From NCBI GenBank assembly GCA_024195265.1, contig JAJLRJ010000007.1:4331558-4395557 (forward strand): a stretch of 64,000 nucleotides of DNA, written 5' to 3'. A program made the translations under genes and the position numbers. Each line of letters opens with the position of its first letter. Positions within the stretch are counted from its first letter, which is position 1. The notes beneath the pieces are model-generated. The model searched no databases. It was not told the DNA's origin and was given only the letters and a program-made list of their open reading frames with translations. Positions 51,707-63,173 of this stretch are shown here, in pieces. Source of the DNA: Dendrophyllia cribrosa. Taxonomy: Eukaryota > Cnidaria > Anthozoa > Scleractinia > Dendrophylliidae.

Positions 51707-52079
51707 TAAAAAGTAAATGTTGAGTTAACATGGCTAAGGGGCCAACATTGGGTAAACACCAACATTTCGAACCATCGATCGACCTTCGGGTAAAGTTCGA
51801 CTTGTAAAATGCTTAAGCCACTAGAGAGCTCATGAGAATTAAGGATATGATCACCCATATGAATCCTCTTGATATTTTAACAACTTCTCCCCACTACTTC
51901 TGTAACAAATGTATGGGGACAAGAAAGGAGAATTTCGATATTAGGGTTTAAAGGGTTAAGAATACTCAAAATGGTCGAGAAAGCAGAAAATATTGAATTT
52001 GTATTAAAAGACATTTTTTTCGATGTGACTCACATCTCCGTCAGTTAAAAGTGTTTGAAACCCGTTTGAATCATAGTTA

Positions 52080-52394
52080 ATACCGTGCAATGATTATGAA
52101 ACCTGTTCATAGTTTTAAAAGGGCATTAAAAACTCATCTTTTAAGGCTTGCATATAATTTATAGTACCTTTTATTTATTTTCTTTTTATTTACCTTTCAA
52201 ATATAATTTGTAGTGTCTTTTGTCTTTGTTTTTTAATTATAATACCTATGACTTTTCTAAAATTGAAATGTAACTTAGCTAGTCCAGGATTGTTTATATA
52301 TGTAAAGTAATTGTAATATTATACATTGTAAAGCGCTTAGGACAAGTAGTGATTTTGCGCTAGAGAAATAAATTATTATTATTATTATTATTAT
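52080..52394 (+). mobile_element. 3' end of a non-LTR retrotransposon or SINE, (ATT)n tail
   Basis: It begins with a remnant like the end of a reverse transcriptase frame (GGGCATTAAAAACTCATCTT). A 3' UTR follows with TTGTAAAGCGCTTAGGACA and TTTTGCGCTAGAGAAATAAA, and (ATT)n closes at 52373-52394. Confidence 0.65.
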
Positions 52395-52550
52395 GTTCGA
52401 TGTTTTTGTTATCGTTTTTCGACCTTGACTGACACAACACAATAGATATATAGCGTGTGATAAAAAAACAAAAGATGTGCACGGTCAAGTACGGTTCAAC
52501 ATAAATTATAACTCCTTTGTAATCGCCATCTGCAAGGTTTCAAAACCAGG

Positions 52551-52668
52551 GGTCAATTCAATAAAACTTTTACAAGTGTAATTTACAAGTGTAGCCATTG
52601 TTTTAGAGGTTGAAAACAATAGCTATACTTGTAAACTACAAGTGTAAAAGTTTTATTAAATTGGCCCC
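52551..52668. mobile_element. Foldback MITE, 118 bp
   Basis: GGGGTCAATTCAATAAAAC and inverse, with CTTTTACAAGTGTA inverted inside. Almost the whole element is stem. Confidence 0.8.
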
Positions 52669-53021
52669 AGTCCCTCGATTAACCATGTTTGAACTTTATA
52701 TAACAACCAAAAGAAGCATGCATAATCAGACTCGTACCCAGTCGCTATTAATTGTTTTTTGGGGCGAGCGAAGATTGGATACTAAGGTGAATTGAGGCGC
52801 GCGGGGTGTCATGGGAAGGGTCGAGGGAAAAATGGCGACTGCTGTTCACTATTATTGTAAACAATGCTGAGAAAGAGTGTAAAATGGCCCATGTGGATAA
52901 ATATTACAGCTGAATAGCAATATTCTTTAAATATGACGGGATTTTGTGTCATTACAAGATATCTTATGGTTCAGATATTCAGCCATGAAGCCGATCGATC
53001 GAGTTGGGAATTTTGGGTTTA

Positions 53022-53161
53022 CCTCGGTGTAAGAACCTGTGACTTTTTCCTTTGTTTTTTACCTTTGTAGTATTGCATTCCCAGTTGACTCTATTGTTTT
53101 ATGCCTTTTGTTTTCTTTGTTTTACGTCACTCGTGAATTTGACAGGTTCTTACACCGAGGA
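53022..53161. mobile_element. Short TIR MITE, 140 bp
   Basis: CCTCGGTGTAAGAACCTGT and its exact inverse at the two ends. Confidence 0.75.
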
Positions 53162-54157
53162 TGAGCCGGAATTTTACTGATTTATGCTGACAAAATTTAA
53201 GGTTTCCTCTATGCATGGCAAGTGTATTTCGTCAAAATTTACTGTAATAAGCTTTAAGTTAATCAGGATTTGTGTGAAAATAGATTCCTTCGTTATGTAA
53301 GAAGGAAATGCTGCGTCATTGCAATTGCCCACTATCGATCATTACAACTGTATCTTCAAGGTTTCCAAACGTTTATTTTGATATTTTTCATCCATTTCGC
53401 TTTTTACCATGTACTTATGATTAGCACTTATAATGCCTTGTTTTATCACAGAACTATGCACAGTGTTAACTGTTATTTTCAAGCATGGAATCTTCTGGAA
53501 TAAAACACTTTTCAAGATGATGTCTCTCTCTGCAGAGCTTGTCATAGATCAAAAAAGCATGGTTTAATTTATTATAGTAAATTAACCCTCTCTTTTGCAT
53601 TAATTTTCCCTTTAAATTGCATTAATTTATGCCATGTTCATTTTGAATGTTGATTTTCTATCATAATAAAGTAGGAATATAAGGAAAAAGCTGATAATTT
53701 CTAAAATTATTTTGATTACATGAACAATGACCCCACAACAGAGCTAATCAGATGCTAGGGGATGTTGTCAAATACAATAGTGACCAAGTTCATTTGCAAT
53801 GCATGCTAGTTTTCTTGACACCATATAACATTCCTTGTCACTGCTGGAGAACCCCAGTTCCAAGTGGTGTCCAATGACACAGACAAAGGAGATCTGTGTC
53901 CTGATGTAAGAAGGAACTACATTTTGTTCATTTTTTTTCTTGTTTAGGCAGTATAAACATAATAGCTCATAACACAGGGTTGGAAACCTTAATTTTGACA
54001 GCACTGGTAGTTTGTGTGAATGACTTTCAGAACTATTTCAAAAAATGTACAATTTGTACTCGCCCAAGAGACTTGACACTCGCTTGGACGAATGGTTGAG
54101 TGATAATTTCCATCCCTACCGCAATATATCACATACTTGAATGAGTTCTGGCTTTCC
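53162..54157. other. Intergenic, no feature recognised
   Basis: Nothing supported. Confidence 0.35.
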
Positions 54158-54161
54158 TTAA

Positions 54162-54272
54162 AGACCCAGTATTGTCCATTATGCTTCACGCACCTCTGAA
54201 CAATAGAAGCCTCGCTCCTGTGCAACCCAAAACAACAGAGGCATGTGAAGCATAATGGACAATACTGGGTCT
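54162..54272. mobile_element. TTAA-flanked MITE A, 111 bp
   Basis: AGACCCAGTATTGTCCATTA and inverse, flanked by TTAA at 54158-54161 and 54273-54276. Confidence 0.9.
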
Positions 54273-54276
54273 TTAA

Positions 54277-54829
54277 AGTGCTACTGCGATCAAATTTTTT
54301 ATTTCCTTTTTTTACATCTTCGTGTACAATTATACTTTCTTACTCGTCTTGCCAAATTTCAATCCATTACGAACATCAGAAGTCATTTTATTTAAACATT
54401 TATGTCCGAGAATTTACGGCCGCCATTAATCAACCTTGTTCCAAGGCCTGGTTGCGAATAGGATAAAGTGACGTCAAAGGCTCAAACATACCTCACGGGT
54501 TTAAATTATAATAACAATGAGCATAGAAAATTGCACGAAGAACAAGTCCAATGTTTTTGTTGCGTTTTCGCGTGATTTTCAATACTTATTGTTATTATAA
54601 TTTCAACCCGTGAGGTATGTTTGAGCCTTTGACGTCACTTTATCCCTTTCGCAACCAAGCATGGAACACGGTTGATTAATGGCGGCCGTAAATTCTCGAA
54701 CATAAATGTTAAAATAAAATGACTTCTGATGTTCGTAATGGATTGAAATTTGGCAAGATAAGTAAGAAAGTCTAATTGTACACGAAGATGTAAAAATATG
54801 AAAATCAAAAATTTGATCGCAGTAGCACT
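54277..54829. mobile_element. TTAA-flanked MITE B, 553 bp, long foldback
   Basis: The ends AGTGCTACTGCGATC and GATCGCAGTAGCACT have arms of about 250 bp. Flanked by TTAA at 54273-54276 (shared with MITE A) and 54830-54833. Confidence 0.9.
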
Positions 54830-54833
54830 TTAA

Positions 54834-55785
54834 GTGGTTGTTATATATTCCAGCAGGTTAATTTGCCAAAATTCAGCTTCCATTTTAATACACAGGTTCT
54901 TATATGAAGATTTTGTATTTAAGGTGACTGGGACATACCACCTCCAAAAAAAATTAAGAGTACCCTATCACATTTTAGTACTTTACATTTTCCTGTATTT
55001 TGAATGGAATGGTTGGAGTCCAAGAAGGCTTGGATGCAATCATAATATTTCTATGTATCCAGAAGGATCTATAAATTATGCCAGTTGAATAGTCTACTGT
55101 AAAGGAGCACTGGCCAAATCACAGTCAATGAACTCTCCCAGAAATATTGCATAATGGTTCATGTTGTATACACTGTACGTGGATGTAATAGTACTGAGAT
55201 AGAGTCTAAGAGGTTGAACTCCACTGTATTTCTTTTATATTTTAATTAAAGAAGAGAAATGATAGTGTTTCCAAGAATTAAATTTGAAGACGGGGGTGGG
55301 GGGTGGGGGTCAGAAGTTTTCTTTATTCTTTGATAGTAGGCGATTAATGCTTCACAAATAAAATTCAAAAGAAATGAAAGCAATTTAATGGCTGTATGTG
55401 TCCATTATGTTTCATTTGTTTTCATTAAGCCTGTCAAATGAACCAGGTTCTCATTTGCAAAAAAAATAGTGAAACTTAGAAACTGACAAAGACCAAAATG
55501 TGCTTTGGGATCCCATGATCACAATATCTAGATCTGATTGCCTCTGATACCTATATATAACTACCCCTTGGGAAGGGGGTGTACAAGCAAGTATTGGGAT
55601 AATATAAAGAAAAAAATGTTAAATATGTTTGTTTGGGTTTCTAGCTGAAAGGTCTCTTTTTTATCCTTTCGAATACTTTATCATACTGGCTTAATACTAC
55701 TTGAAATACAAAAACATCTTATCAATAAACATAGAAGTACTTTATTGAGTCTTTATTCTTCAGTTGACATATTATTGACATTATT
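54834..55785. other. Intergenic, no feature recognised
   Basis: Nothing supported up to the BEL element. Confidence 0.35.
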
Positions 55786-55790
55786 ATATA
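55786..55790. repeat. Left 5-bp target duplication of BEL element (ATATA)
   Basis: ATATA precedes the TG of the left LTR and follows the CA of the right LTR at 63991-63995. The low-complexity site makes the exact length uncertain. Confidence 0.7.
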
Positions 55791-56607
55791 TGTTAAGGAT
55801 ATCAGACTAAAGAACAATTTGATTAGATCAGTTATCGATTACTTTTGTGTGCCTAGTTACGAACATAGTTACAATGTTTATTTGTTTTCCCATTGGTTTG
55901 TAATCGGATCCTTTAGCGTCACCGCGCGCATATAAAAGCTAAGTTAGCGTCCCTTTAAAGGAGAGTTTCGCAAGATTCCGCCTTGACTAGAAGTACCTTT
56001 GTTATTGCTCGTTTTTAAACCTTTGGCACAACCGGGACCGATATGTAAGTGATTTTTGTAGTTTAGTTTTAATTTGTCTAAGTTTACTTTTCCACCTTGG
56101 GCGATATAGCACACTATGTACGGTATTGTACAATAGTACAATTAATTGTCTTGGAATCAAAAGGAGTAAATTGAAAGAATGAGACGCTTAGCCAGTAACG
56201 CCCACATTTAGTCTTTGGGCTGTTAATCAGCCGCAAATGTTCAACTTGTAGCCGATCATTGAATCTCGAGTAGTTTTAACGTAGCCTTTTTTGATTTGTT
56301 TATGTTAATTCACGTTAATCGTCGTTATTTTAATCACGTTATCGACGTAGGCACGTAAAGCGTTTCTTGTTCATGCCTTACGCATTATTTCAAGTATAGA
56401 TTGATAGATTCGTTATAATGTTATTGTTATTTCAGTTTACGATCGTCATCGTGATCGTCACTAAACTCTTTGATGCAATAAACACCGTTAACCGTCACCT
56501 TGGTTTTCCGTGATTGCTACACGACCTGTAAAATAGTCCCGACACTTCGAAAACACGCCTTAGCGACACCCCTCGAAGTTTTCGTCTCGTTTGTCGCAAG
56601 CGTTACA
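55791..56607 (+). repeat. BEL left LTR with TATA box
   Basis: TG...CA ends. TATAAAA at 55930-55936 is a likely promoter and AATAAA at 56477-56482 a likely polyadenylation signal. A small minus-strand frame inside both LTRs is not a gene. Confidence 0.95.
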
Positions 56608-56702
56608 GTAAAATATCGTGGCTTCATTCCGCCAAATGGTTTTGAATTCTAGTTGAACTTCGTCTCGATCCTTTGGTACTTTGTTTCTTGGCATAACGAA
56701 CG
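56608..56702 (+). promoter_or_regulatory. BEL leader, primer-binding region
   Basis: The 95 bp between the LTR and the polyprotein ATG includes TGGCTTCATTCCGCCA starting about 12 bp after the LTR, a possible primer site beginning TGG. The tRNA is not identified. Confidence 0.4.
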
Positions 56703-59700
56703 ATGAGCGTTGTTAGCGAACCGGTCTTCAGTCGTAACAGAACGCCATCAGAGCTGGACTTTGAGGCGATGCCTCAAATACCAAAGCCACCCAGGAGTGT
56801 GGCGGGCGTCGAACTTTCACGATTCGAAACCTCCAAAACAATTGGACGGAGAAAAATAATGACCGAAAAGGGTTTGGCTTATCAGTTGGAAACAAAGCTT
56901 TCTAATCGAAACTCCGCTTTCAAGAAATTAAAACAACAGATGGATAAGATTAATGTTCTGCGTGATTCACCCGAGACCACAATAGAACAATTAGAAGAAG
57001 AGAGATTTAAATTAGATAATTTGAAAGACAAATTCAATACCGCATTCAAGGAGCACGATGATTTAATTCAATCAGAAAAGGAAAAGGAAGATTCATATCG
57101 ATGGTTCGATATTCGCGATCGGGAATTTATTGAGTGCAGAGTTAGACTTTGTGAACGAATGCAATCACTTGAAAGAAACCTCAGTCGCGCACAGTCAGTG
57201 AGATCTGTCAAATCTGGTCACAGCGTGAACTCAAAGGCGTCTGGAAGGTCTAAATTTAGTACGTCCTCTACAAAACATCTGTCCTTTGCGCTGCTCGACG
57301 CCGCAGCCAAGGCTGCCAAGTTACAGGCCGAAATGGAATTTCTCGAGAAAGAAAAGGAATTGAGGCGGCTGCAACTTGAGAAAGAGATAGCTATCGCAAG
57401 CGCCGAGAAAGTAGCGATAAAGCGAATCTTAGAAGAAGAAAGATTAGCGGGCGATAAAGAGGAGTCAAGTGTCAAAGACGTTAATCCCGCGGTTAAACAG
57501 GAGTTAAAACCAGACGTAAGCGACGATAACATTAAACAAAAAAGAAGCTTTAAGGCTGACCCGTACGCTCCTTCGTTCGTTCCTGGAAGTTATCTAACGC
57601 CACCCTTTGAGCCTCGGAGAGCAGATCCTGTGTTTACGCCCCATTATCAAGAGACTGGCGTAAATACAACTCTTCAGGATATCGTCAGCCTACAAGCGAA
57701 GCAGGCCGAATTGAGCTCATTAATTATCAATCAGCAGAAGATTAGCAACCTCCCGGTTAAAGAGCCGCCGGTCTTCTCCGGAGATTACTTTGAATATCCA
57801 GCCTTCGTGACCGCTTTTGACTCCATCATTTGCAGTAATGTGCCATCGAACAAAGACCGGCTGTATTTCCTTGACAAGTACACTAGAGGCAAGGCTAACA
57901 ACGTAGTGAAAGGTTTCCTGGCTATGAGCTCTGACAGTGCCTACGATAAAGCTCGAAAAATGTTAGACCAGCGTTTCGGGAATCCCGTCCATGTAGCCGA
58001 GGCTTACAAGTCTAGTCTAAGAAACTGGCCGAAGATTAACGATGGTGATAGCAGTGGCCTCCAGGACTTCTCTGATTTTCTCGTACGATGCGAAGAAGCA
58101 ATGAAGACAATTCAGTCAATGGGGGACCTCGACTCAACAGAAACTCTCCGCCTTGTCAGCAGCAAACTTCCCTCTTACTCTGCTGTGAAATGGTGCCGGC
58201 ATGCTCATGAAAAACAAACCAAGTCTAAGAAAATTATCACATTTAGCGCCTTTATGAATTTTGTCAGAGAAGAAGCAGAACTTGCGAATGACCCCATCTT
58301 CTCACCTGACGCCCTGAAAGCGGAACGCAAGAAGACTGGTACCCAGCCTAAGTGGGGATGGAAGAACAAATCAAAGAAGAAGGACGACAGTGATTTGAGC
58401 GCCAATTCTCTCGCGACATCAAGTACTCCACCCCCCAGCGATCTTGCCTCGTCGTCAAAACCATTTGCAGATCAAACAGATCAGGCCTGCCCCCTTTGCA
58501 ACGGTCAACATGCTCTTGTCAAGTGCAGCGAATTTCTCAAGAGTTCAGTAGATGAACGCAGTGAATTTATTCGCAGTAAAGGTCTTTGTTTCGGCTGCTT
58601 CAAGTCAGGTCACATATCTTCGGGATGTCGTAATAGATCTATTTGTAAAGAATGTGGAAGACGTCACCACACCTTACTGCATGGCGTAAAACCAAGATCT
58701 ACCGAAAGTCGTCCACAGCCTGACCGCAAGTCACAAGAAACTCAGCGAGCTTCTGACAAGAATGAATCACTCAGCAAGAAACCGCCAGTTGTAGGATCCG
58801 CGAGCTCAAACCTGATCAGTGTAGCGCACAGCTCAGCTACAGAGTCCGCCAGCGTAATCACTAATTGTCGAATCATCCAAGTTCTTCTGTTTCACAAGGA
58901 TAACCCAGCCAAAGCAATTAAGGTCTACGCCCTCCTAGACGATGCAAGTGACACAACCTTCGTGACAACCCAAGTACAGCGTGAACTCGGCATCAAGGGT
59001 GTTGAAACCAGTTTAGATTTAAGCACAATGCTTGGTCGTCAGAGGATAGCAGTTGAAAGAATTGATGGCTTGGTTGTTCAGCGTCTCGACAAGCGCACCG
59101 AAGTCGACCTACCCAAGACGTATTCAAGGCAGACCATTCCTTCCCGTCGAGACCAAATTCCAAGACCAGAAACCGTAAACAGCTGGCCACACCTTAAAGG
59201 GATCCAAGGCAAAATACCACCGTACGATGAAGACGTAGATATTGGCTTGTTAATTGGTTGCAACTGCCCTAAGGCGATCAAACCAACAGAAGTGATTCGC
59301 GGTAAAGGAGAAGAACCTTACGCTGTTCGAACCTTACTGGGTTGGAGTATCGTGGGACCGGTTGCCACGTTAGACACACCTCGAGACGGCCACGCCCTAG
59401 ATTCCACCTGTCACCGTATCCTGTCAAGAGAGGTTATTTCTGGAGCAAGTGACAGCGCCAACCAGTTGAGTTTCGTTTTCCATGGAAAAACGAAGGAGGT
59501 CATAAACCCATCAGCAATTAATCAGATGTTCGAGCTCGATTTCGTGGAACACAAGAACACGTCGAAACATGGTCTATCCAAAGAAGACAGAAAGTTCATT
59601 CAGATAGCAGAAAGGGGAATTCAACATCGCGAAGATGGCCATTATGAGCTCCCATTACCCTTGAAGAACGAAACCATTGAGCTTCCAAACAACAAGACGG

Positions 59701-60323
59701 TAGCGCTTCGCAGACTTAATCAGCTAAAAAGAAGGTTCGTGGGTAGAAACGGCCAGAAATACTACACGGACTACTCGGAATTTATGAAGAAATTGATAGA
59801 GAATGGATACGCTGAAAAGGTGCCAGAGATGTCTGAATCGGAACATACATCCCATGGTCAAGTTCAAGAGAAGCAGAACGTTTGGTACATTCCACACCAC
59901 GGAATCTATCATCCAAAAAAGCCCAATAAGATTCGTGTAGTTTTCGATTGTGCTGCCGAGTACGAAAGCGAGTCGCTAAACAAGCACCTGCTTCAAGGCC
60001 CCGACCTGACGAACAATTTAACTGGAGTGCTTTGCAGGTTTCGTCAAGAGCCGATCGCTTTCATGTGTGACATAGAAGCCATGTTCCACCAAGTAAAAGT
60101 GAGTGAAGAATACAGAGATTTGTTGCGTTTTCTCTGGTGGGAAGATGGCGATCTCACTAAAGAACCGAAAGAGTACAGAATGACCGTGCACTTGTTTGGA
60201 GCCACCTCGTCCCCAGGCTGCGCAAATTTCGCATTGAAGTCTACGGCCAATGATTTTGAAGAAGAATTTGGAGCAGCACCGCAGATTTCCTTCGTAACGA
60301 CTTCTACGTTGACGACGGTTTAA
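56703..60323 (+). CDS. gag-pol: BEL/Pao polyprotein part 1: gag, protease, first half of RT
   Basis: Residues 30-260 are charged and coiled-coil. Residues 340-520 form the gag-like DUF1759 region (PPVFSGDYFEYPAFVTAFDS). Zinc knuckles follow near residues 596-660 (CPLCNGQHALVKC, CFGCFKSGHISSGC). The DUF1758 aspartic protease has ALLDDASDTTFV near 743-755. RT begins near residue 1059 (WYIPHHGIYHPKKPNKIR) with MCDIEAMFHQVK and HLFGATSSPGC. The frame ends at 60323 just as the RT active site is reached. That active site (YVDD, codons 60305-60316) lies in the other frame, so a one-base length change near 60270-60285 separates the two halves. Confidence 0.95.
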   Translation: MSVVSEPVFSRNRTPSELDFEAMPQIPKPPRSVAGVELSRFETSKTIGRRKIMTEKGLAYQLETKLSNRNSAFKKLKQQMDKINVLRDSPETTIEQLEEERFKLDNLKDKFNTAFKEHDDLIQSEKEKEDSYRWFDIRDREFIECRVRLCERMQSLERNLSRAQSVRSVKSGHSVNSKASGRSKFSTSSTKHLSFALLDAAAKAAKLQAEMEFLEKEKELRRLQLEKEIAIASAEKVAIKRILEEERLAGDKEESSVKDVNPAVKQELKPDVSDDNIKQKRSFKADPYAPSFVPGSYLTPPFEPRRADPVFTPHYQETGVNTTLQDIVSLQAKQAELSSLIINQQKISNLPVKEPPVFSGDYFEYPAFVTAFDSIICSNVPSNKDRLYFLDKYTRGKANNVVKGFLAMSSDSAYDKARKMLDQRFGNPVHVAEAYKSSLRNWPKINDGDSSGLQDFSDFLVRCEEAMKTIQSMGDLDSTETLRLVSSKLPSYSAVKWCRHAHEKQTKSKKIITFSAFMNFVREEAELANDPIFSPDALKAERKKTGTQPKWGWKNKSKKKDDSDLSANSLATSSTPPPSDLASSSKPFADQTDQACPLCNGQHALVKCSEFLKSSVDERSEFIRSKGLCFGCFKSGHISSGCRNRSICKECGRRHHTLLHGVKPRSTESRPQPDRKSQETQRASDKNESLSKKPPVVGSASSNLISVAHSSATESASVITNCRIIQVLLFHKDNPAKAIKVYALLDDASDTTFVTTQVQRELGIKGVETSLDLSTMLGRQRIAVERIDGLVVQRLDKRTEVDLPKTYSRQTIPSRRDQIPRPETVNSWPHLKGIQGKIPPYDEDVDIGLLIGCNCPKAIKPTEVIRGKGEEPYAVRTLLGWSIVGPVATLDTPRDGHALDSTCHRILSREVISGASDSANQLSFVFHGKTKEVINPSAINQMFELDFVEHKNTSKHGLSKEDRKFIQIAERGIQHREDGHYELPLPLKNETIELPNNKTVALRRLNQLKRRFVGRNGQKYYTDYSEFMKKLIENGYAEKVPEMSESEHTSHGQVQEKQNVWYIPHHGIYHPKKPNKIRVVFDCAAEYESESLNKHLLQGPDLTNNLTGVLCRFRQEPIAFMCDIEAMFHQVKVSEEYRDLLRFLWWEDGDLTKEPKEYRMTVHLFGATSSPGCANFALKSTANDFEEEFGAAPQISFVTTSTLTTV

Positions 60324-60349
60324 AGTCCGTCCCCCTGGTCGACGACGCA

Positions 60350-63022
60350 GTGAAGCTGATTGCAAGCGTAAAGCAGATGTGCAGCAAAGGAGGTTTCCGG
60401 CTTCACAAGTTTGTGTCCAATAGTAAAGAAGTCATCAGAAGAATCCCAGAGCAAGACAGAGCGGATGGTGTGAAGGAGTTAGACTTAGACCTTGATTCAC
60501 TTCCCTTAGAGCGCGCACTCGGTGTCCATTGGTGTGTTGAGTCTGACTGCTTTCAGTTCGCCATCGTACTACAAGGCAAGCCATGCACTAGACGGGGAAT
60601 ACTCTCCACCGTGAGCTCGATTTTCGATCCTCTCGGATTCGTTGCTCCGCTCTTGCTGGATGGAAAGTCAATCCTTCAAGAGTTGTGTCGCCATGAAGTA
60701 GGCTGGGATGATCCGATACCAGAAGACGTCAAAGTCAAGTGGGAAAAGTGGAGATCAGATTTGTTAGAAGTTCAGCGCATTTCAATTCCCAGATGCTACA
60801 AGCCCGATAGCTTTGGTCGAGTCGTGAGCGCACAACTCCATCACTTCTCGGACGCGAGCGTCAAAGGTTATGGTCAGTGCAGTTACTTACGTCTTGTAGA
60901 CGAAAACCAGAGAGTTCATTGCTCCTTTGTTATGGGAAAGTCCAGAGTAGCACCGTTGAAGCCTGTAACTATACCACGCCTGGAGCTTACCGCCGCCGTG
61001 TGCTCAGTGAAAATCAGCCAGCAGTTGCGACGGGAGCTAGAGTATACCATTGATCAAGAATACTTCTGGACAGACAGTAGAGTGGTTCTTGGATACATAG
61101 CCAACGAGAGTAGGCGGTTTCACGTGTTCGTTGCCAACAGAGTTCAAGAAATCCAAGAAAACACTTCAATTGAGCAGTGGAAGTACGTCGAATCAAAACA
61201 GAATCCAGCAGATGAAGCGTCACGAGGTCTGAAGACACAAGAGCTGTTAAATTCCCGTTGGATCACTGGACCAGCGTTCCTCTGGGAGAGTGAAACCAAA
61301 TGGCTACCAAGAGAAGATCACGAACTCCAAGACAACGACCCTGAAGTTAAGAAGTCTGTCGCCATGGCAACCACGACAACCCCGCCAATATTGCAAGCAC
61401 ATCCAGAGAAGTTGAGCCTTGCTGAGAGAATAGAATATTTCTCTGACTGGTATCGAGCCAAGCGAGCGGTTGCCCTGTGCCAACGCTACGTCAGACGTCT
61501 GAGAGATCGCGTGCTCAAGAAGTGCATCCATGAAGAAGTACAAGTGCTGAACGTCAGTGATTTGAAGAACGCAGAGAGCGCAGTTATTCATGATGCACAG
61601 ATTATAGCCTTTAAAGAAGAAATAGCAGTTTTACAGAAGATGAAGCAGGAAAACACCGACCCCGAAAGTAGAGTTTTCGCCCAACAGAGAAAGACCAACA
61701 TGAAAGCAAGCAGCTCGCTCTACAAGCTTGACCCGTTCTTAGATGTGGACGGAATTTTGCGAGTCGGTGGACGTCTCAGACGTGCAAGCTTGACAGAAGA
61801 CATAAAATTTCCCATCATCCTGCCTCGAAACAGCCACGTCACCAAGTTGATTGTCAAGCATTTTCATGAGCGTACACAACATCAAGGCAAAGGAATGACC
61901 TTAAACGAAGTACGATCGAATGGTTTCTGGGTGGTCAGCGGTTCATCGGTAGTCGCCAGTATGATTTCATCCTGCGTCAAGTGCCAGAGATTGCGCGGAG
62001 CAGTGCAAGAACAAAGGATGTCAGACTTACCCGAAGATCGCCTCGAGTCCACACCACCATTCACGTACTGCGCCGTCGATTATTTTGGGCCCTTTGTGAT
62101 CAAAGAGGGAAGGAAGGAACTAAAACGTTATGGCGTGCTCTTCACATGCATGGCTTCGAGAGCTATACACATCGAGACTGCCAACTCACTCGAGACTGAC
62201 TCATTCATCAATGCCTTAAGAAGATTCATAAGTCGTCGAGGACCTATTCGCCAGCTAAGAAGTGATCAGGGAACGAACTTCGTTGGAGCTCGCACAGAAC
62301 TCGCCCAAGCATTAGCTGAGATGAACCAAGACAAAATAAAGAAAAGGCTGCTCGAAGAACAGTGTGACTGGTTCGCCTTCAAAATGAACGTCCCAGCGGC
62401 GAGCCACATGGGAGGCGTTTGGGAGCGACAAATCAGAACAGTTCGTAACGTCCTCTCATCACTGTTACAAGACAATGGACAACAGTTGGACGACGAGTCT
62501 CTAAGAACCCTGATGTGCGAAGCGGAAGCTATTGTCAACAGCCGCCCCTTGACAGTGACCCAGCTTACTGATCCAGATTCCTCCAGTCCTCTCACTCCCA
62601 ACCATCTCTTGACGATGAAGTCAAAGGTCGTTCTTGCTCCACCAGGTGCCTTCCAGCCAGCCGACATGTATTGCAGAAAGCGTTGGAGGCGAGTCCAGCA
62701 TTTGGCGAACGAGTTCTGGACTCGATGGAGAAAGGAATTCCTCCTTAGTTTACAGCAGCGCCAAAGGTGGTCACGCCTTCGGAGAAACTTGATTGTCGAT
62801 GATGTAGTCATAGTCAAAGATGAAAGTCTCCCTCGGAGCGCCTGGCAGCTAGCAAGAGTGTCAGTGGTCTACCCCAGTTCCGATGGCCAGGTTCGCAAGG
62901 TTCAAGTAGCTCTTGCGGATAGCTGCTTGGACAACAAAGGCAAGAGGATCAGAACTGTGCGGTACCTGGAGAGGCCAGTACAGAAGTTAGTATTACTGTT
63001 GCCAGCGTCAAAGGATAATTGA
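60350..63022 (+). CDS. pol: BEL/Pao polyprotein part 2: RT end, RNase H, integrase
   Basis: This continues part 1 after the frame change; the frame is open from before 60305. RNase H is marked by HHFSDASVKGYGQ (near 60840), an ELTAAVC helix and a WTDSRVVL Asp. The integrase zinc domain (HFHERTQHQGKG...CVKCQRL) lies near 61860-61990. The catalytic triad is Asp near 62078 (AVDYFG), Asp near 62264 (RSDQGTNF) and Glu near 62424 (GGVWERQIR). The C-terminal DUF5641 region (WTRWRKEFLLSLQQRQRW, DDVVIVKDE) completes a standard BEL protein. No other lesion is seen. Confidence 0.95.
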   Translation: MKLIASVKQMCSKGGFRLHKFVSNSKEVIRRIPEQDRADGVKELDLDLDSLPLERALGVHWCVESDCFQFAIVLQGKPCTRRGILSTVSSIFDPLGFVAPLLLDGKSILQELCRHEVGWDDPIPEDVKVKWEKWRSDLLEVQRISIPRCYKPDSFGRVVSAQLHHFSDASVKGYGQCSYLRLVDENQRVHCSFVMGKSRVAPLKPVTIPRLELTAAVCSVKISQQLRRELEYTIDQEYFWTDSRVVLGYIANESRRFHVFVANRVQEIQENTSIEQWKYVESKQNPADEASRGLKTQELLNSRWITGPAFLWESETKWLPREDHELQDNDPEVKKSVAMATTTTPPILQAHPEKLSLAERIEYFSDWYRAKRAVALCQRYVRRLRDRVLKKCIHEEVQVLNVSDLKNAESAVIHDAQIIAFKEEIAVLQKMKQENTDPESRVFAQQRKTNMKASSSLYKLDPFLDVDGILRVGGRLRRASLTEDIKFPIILPRNSHVTKLIVKHFHERTQHQGKGMTLNEVRSNGFWVVSGSSVVASMISSCVKCQRLRGAVQEQRMSDLPEDRLESTPPFTYCAVDYFGPFVIKEGRKELKRYGVLFTCMASRAIHIETANSLETDSFINALRRFISRRGPIRQLRSDQGTNFVGARTELAQALAEMNQDKIKKRLLEEQCDWFAFKMNVPAASHMGGVWERQIRTVRNVLSSLLQDNGQQLDDESLRTLMCEAEAIVNSRPLTVTQLTDPDSSSPLTPNHLLTMKSKVVLAPPGAFQPADMYCRKRWRRVQHLANEFWTRWRKEFLLSLQQRQRWSRLRRNLIVDDVVIVKDESLPRSAWQLARVSVVYPSSDGQVRKVQVALADSCLDNKGKRIRTVRYLERPVQKLVLLLPASKDN

Positions 63023-63163
63023 GATCCGGGGTAATTCCCAGCCGAGGAGCCTTCCAAGAATTGAACTGAACTGTGAAAAAGAACTTGTAGAACATTATGA
63101 GATTAACTAATAGATTAATTAAGAAATTGTCGGATATATTGATTAGTGAAATATGAATATTTC

Positions 63164-63173
63164 AGGGGAGCCA
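63164..63173 (+). promoter_or_regulatory. BEL polypurine tract
   Basis: AGGGGAG directly upstream of the right LTR is the likely plus-strand primer site. Confidence 0.5.

Noticed and set aside
55944..56141. 65-aa minus-strand protein present at both LTRs
   Set aside because: Identical because the LTRs are identical; no coding evidence.
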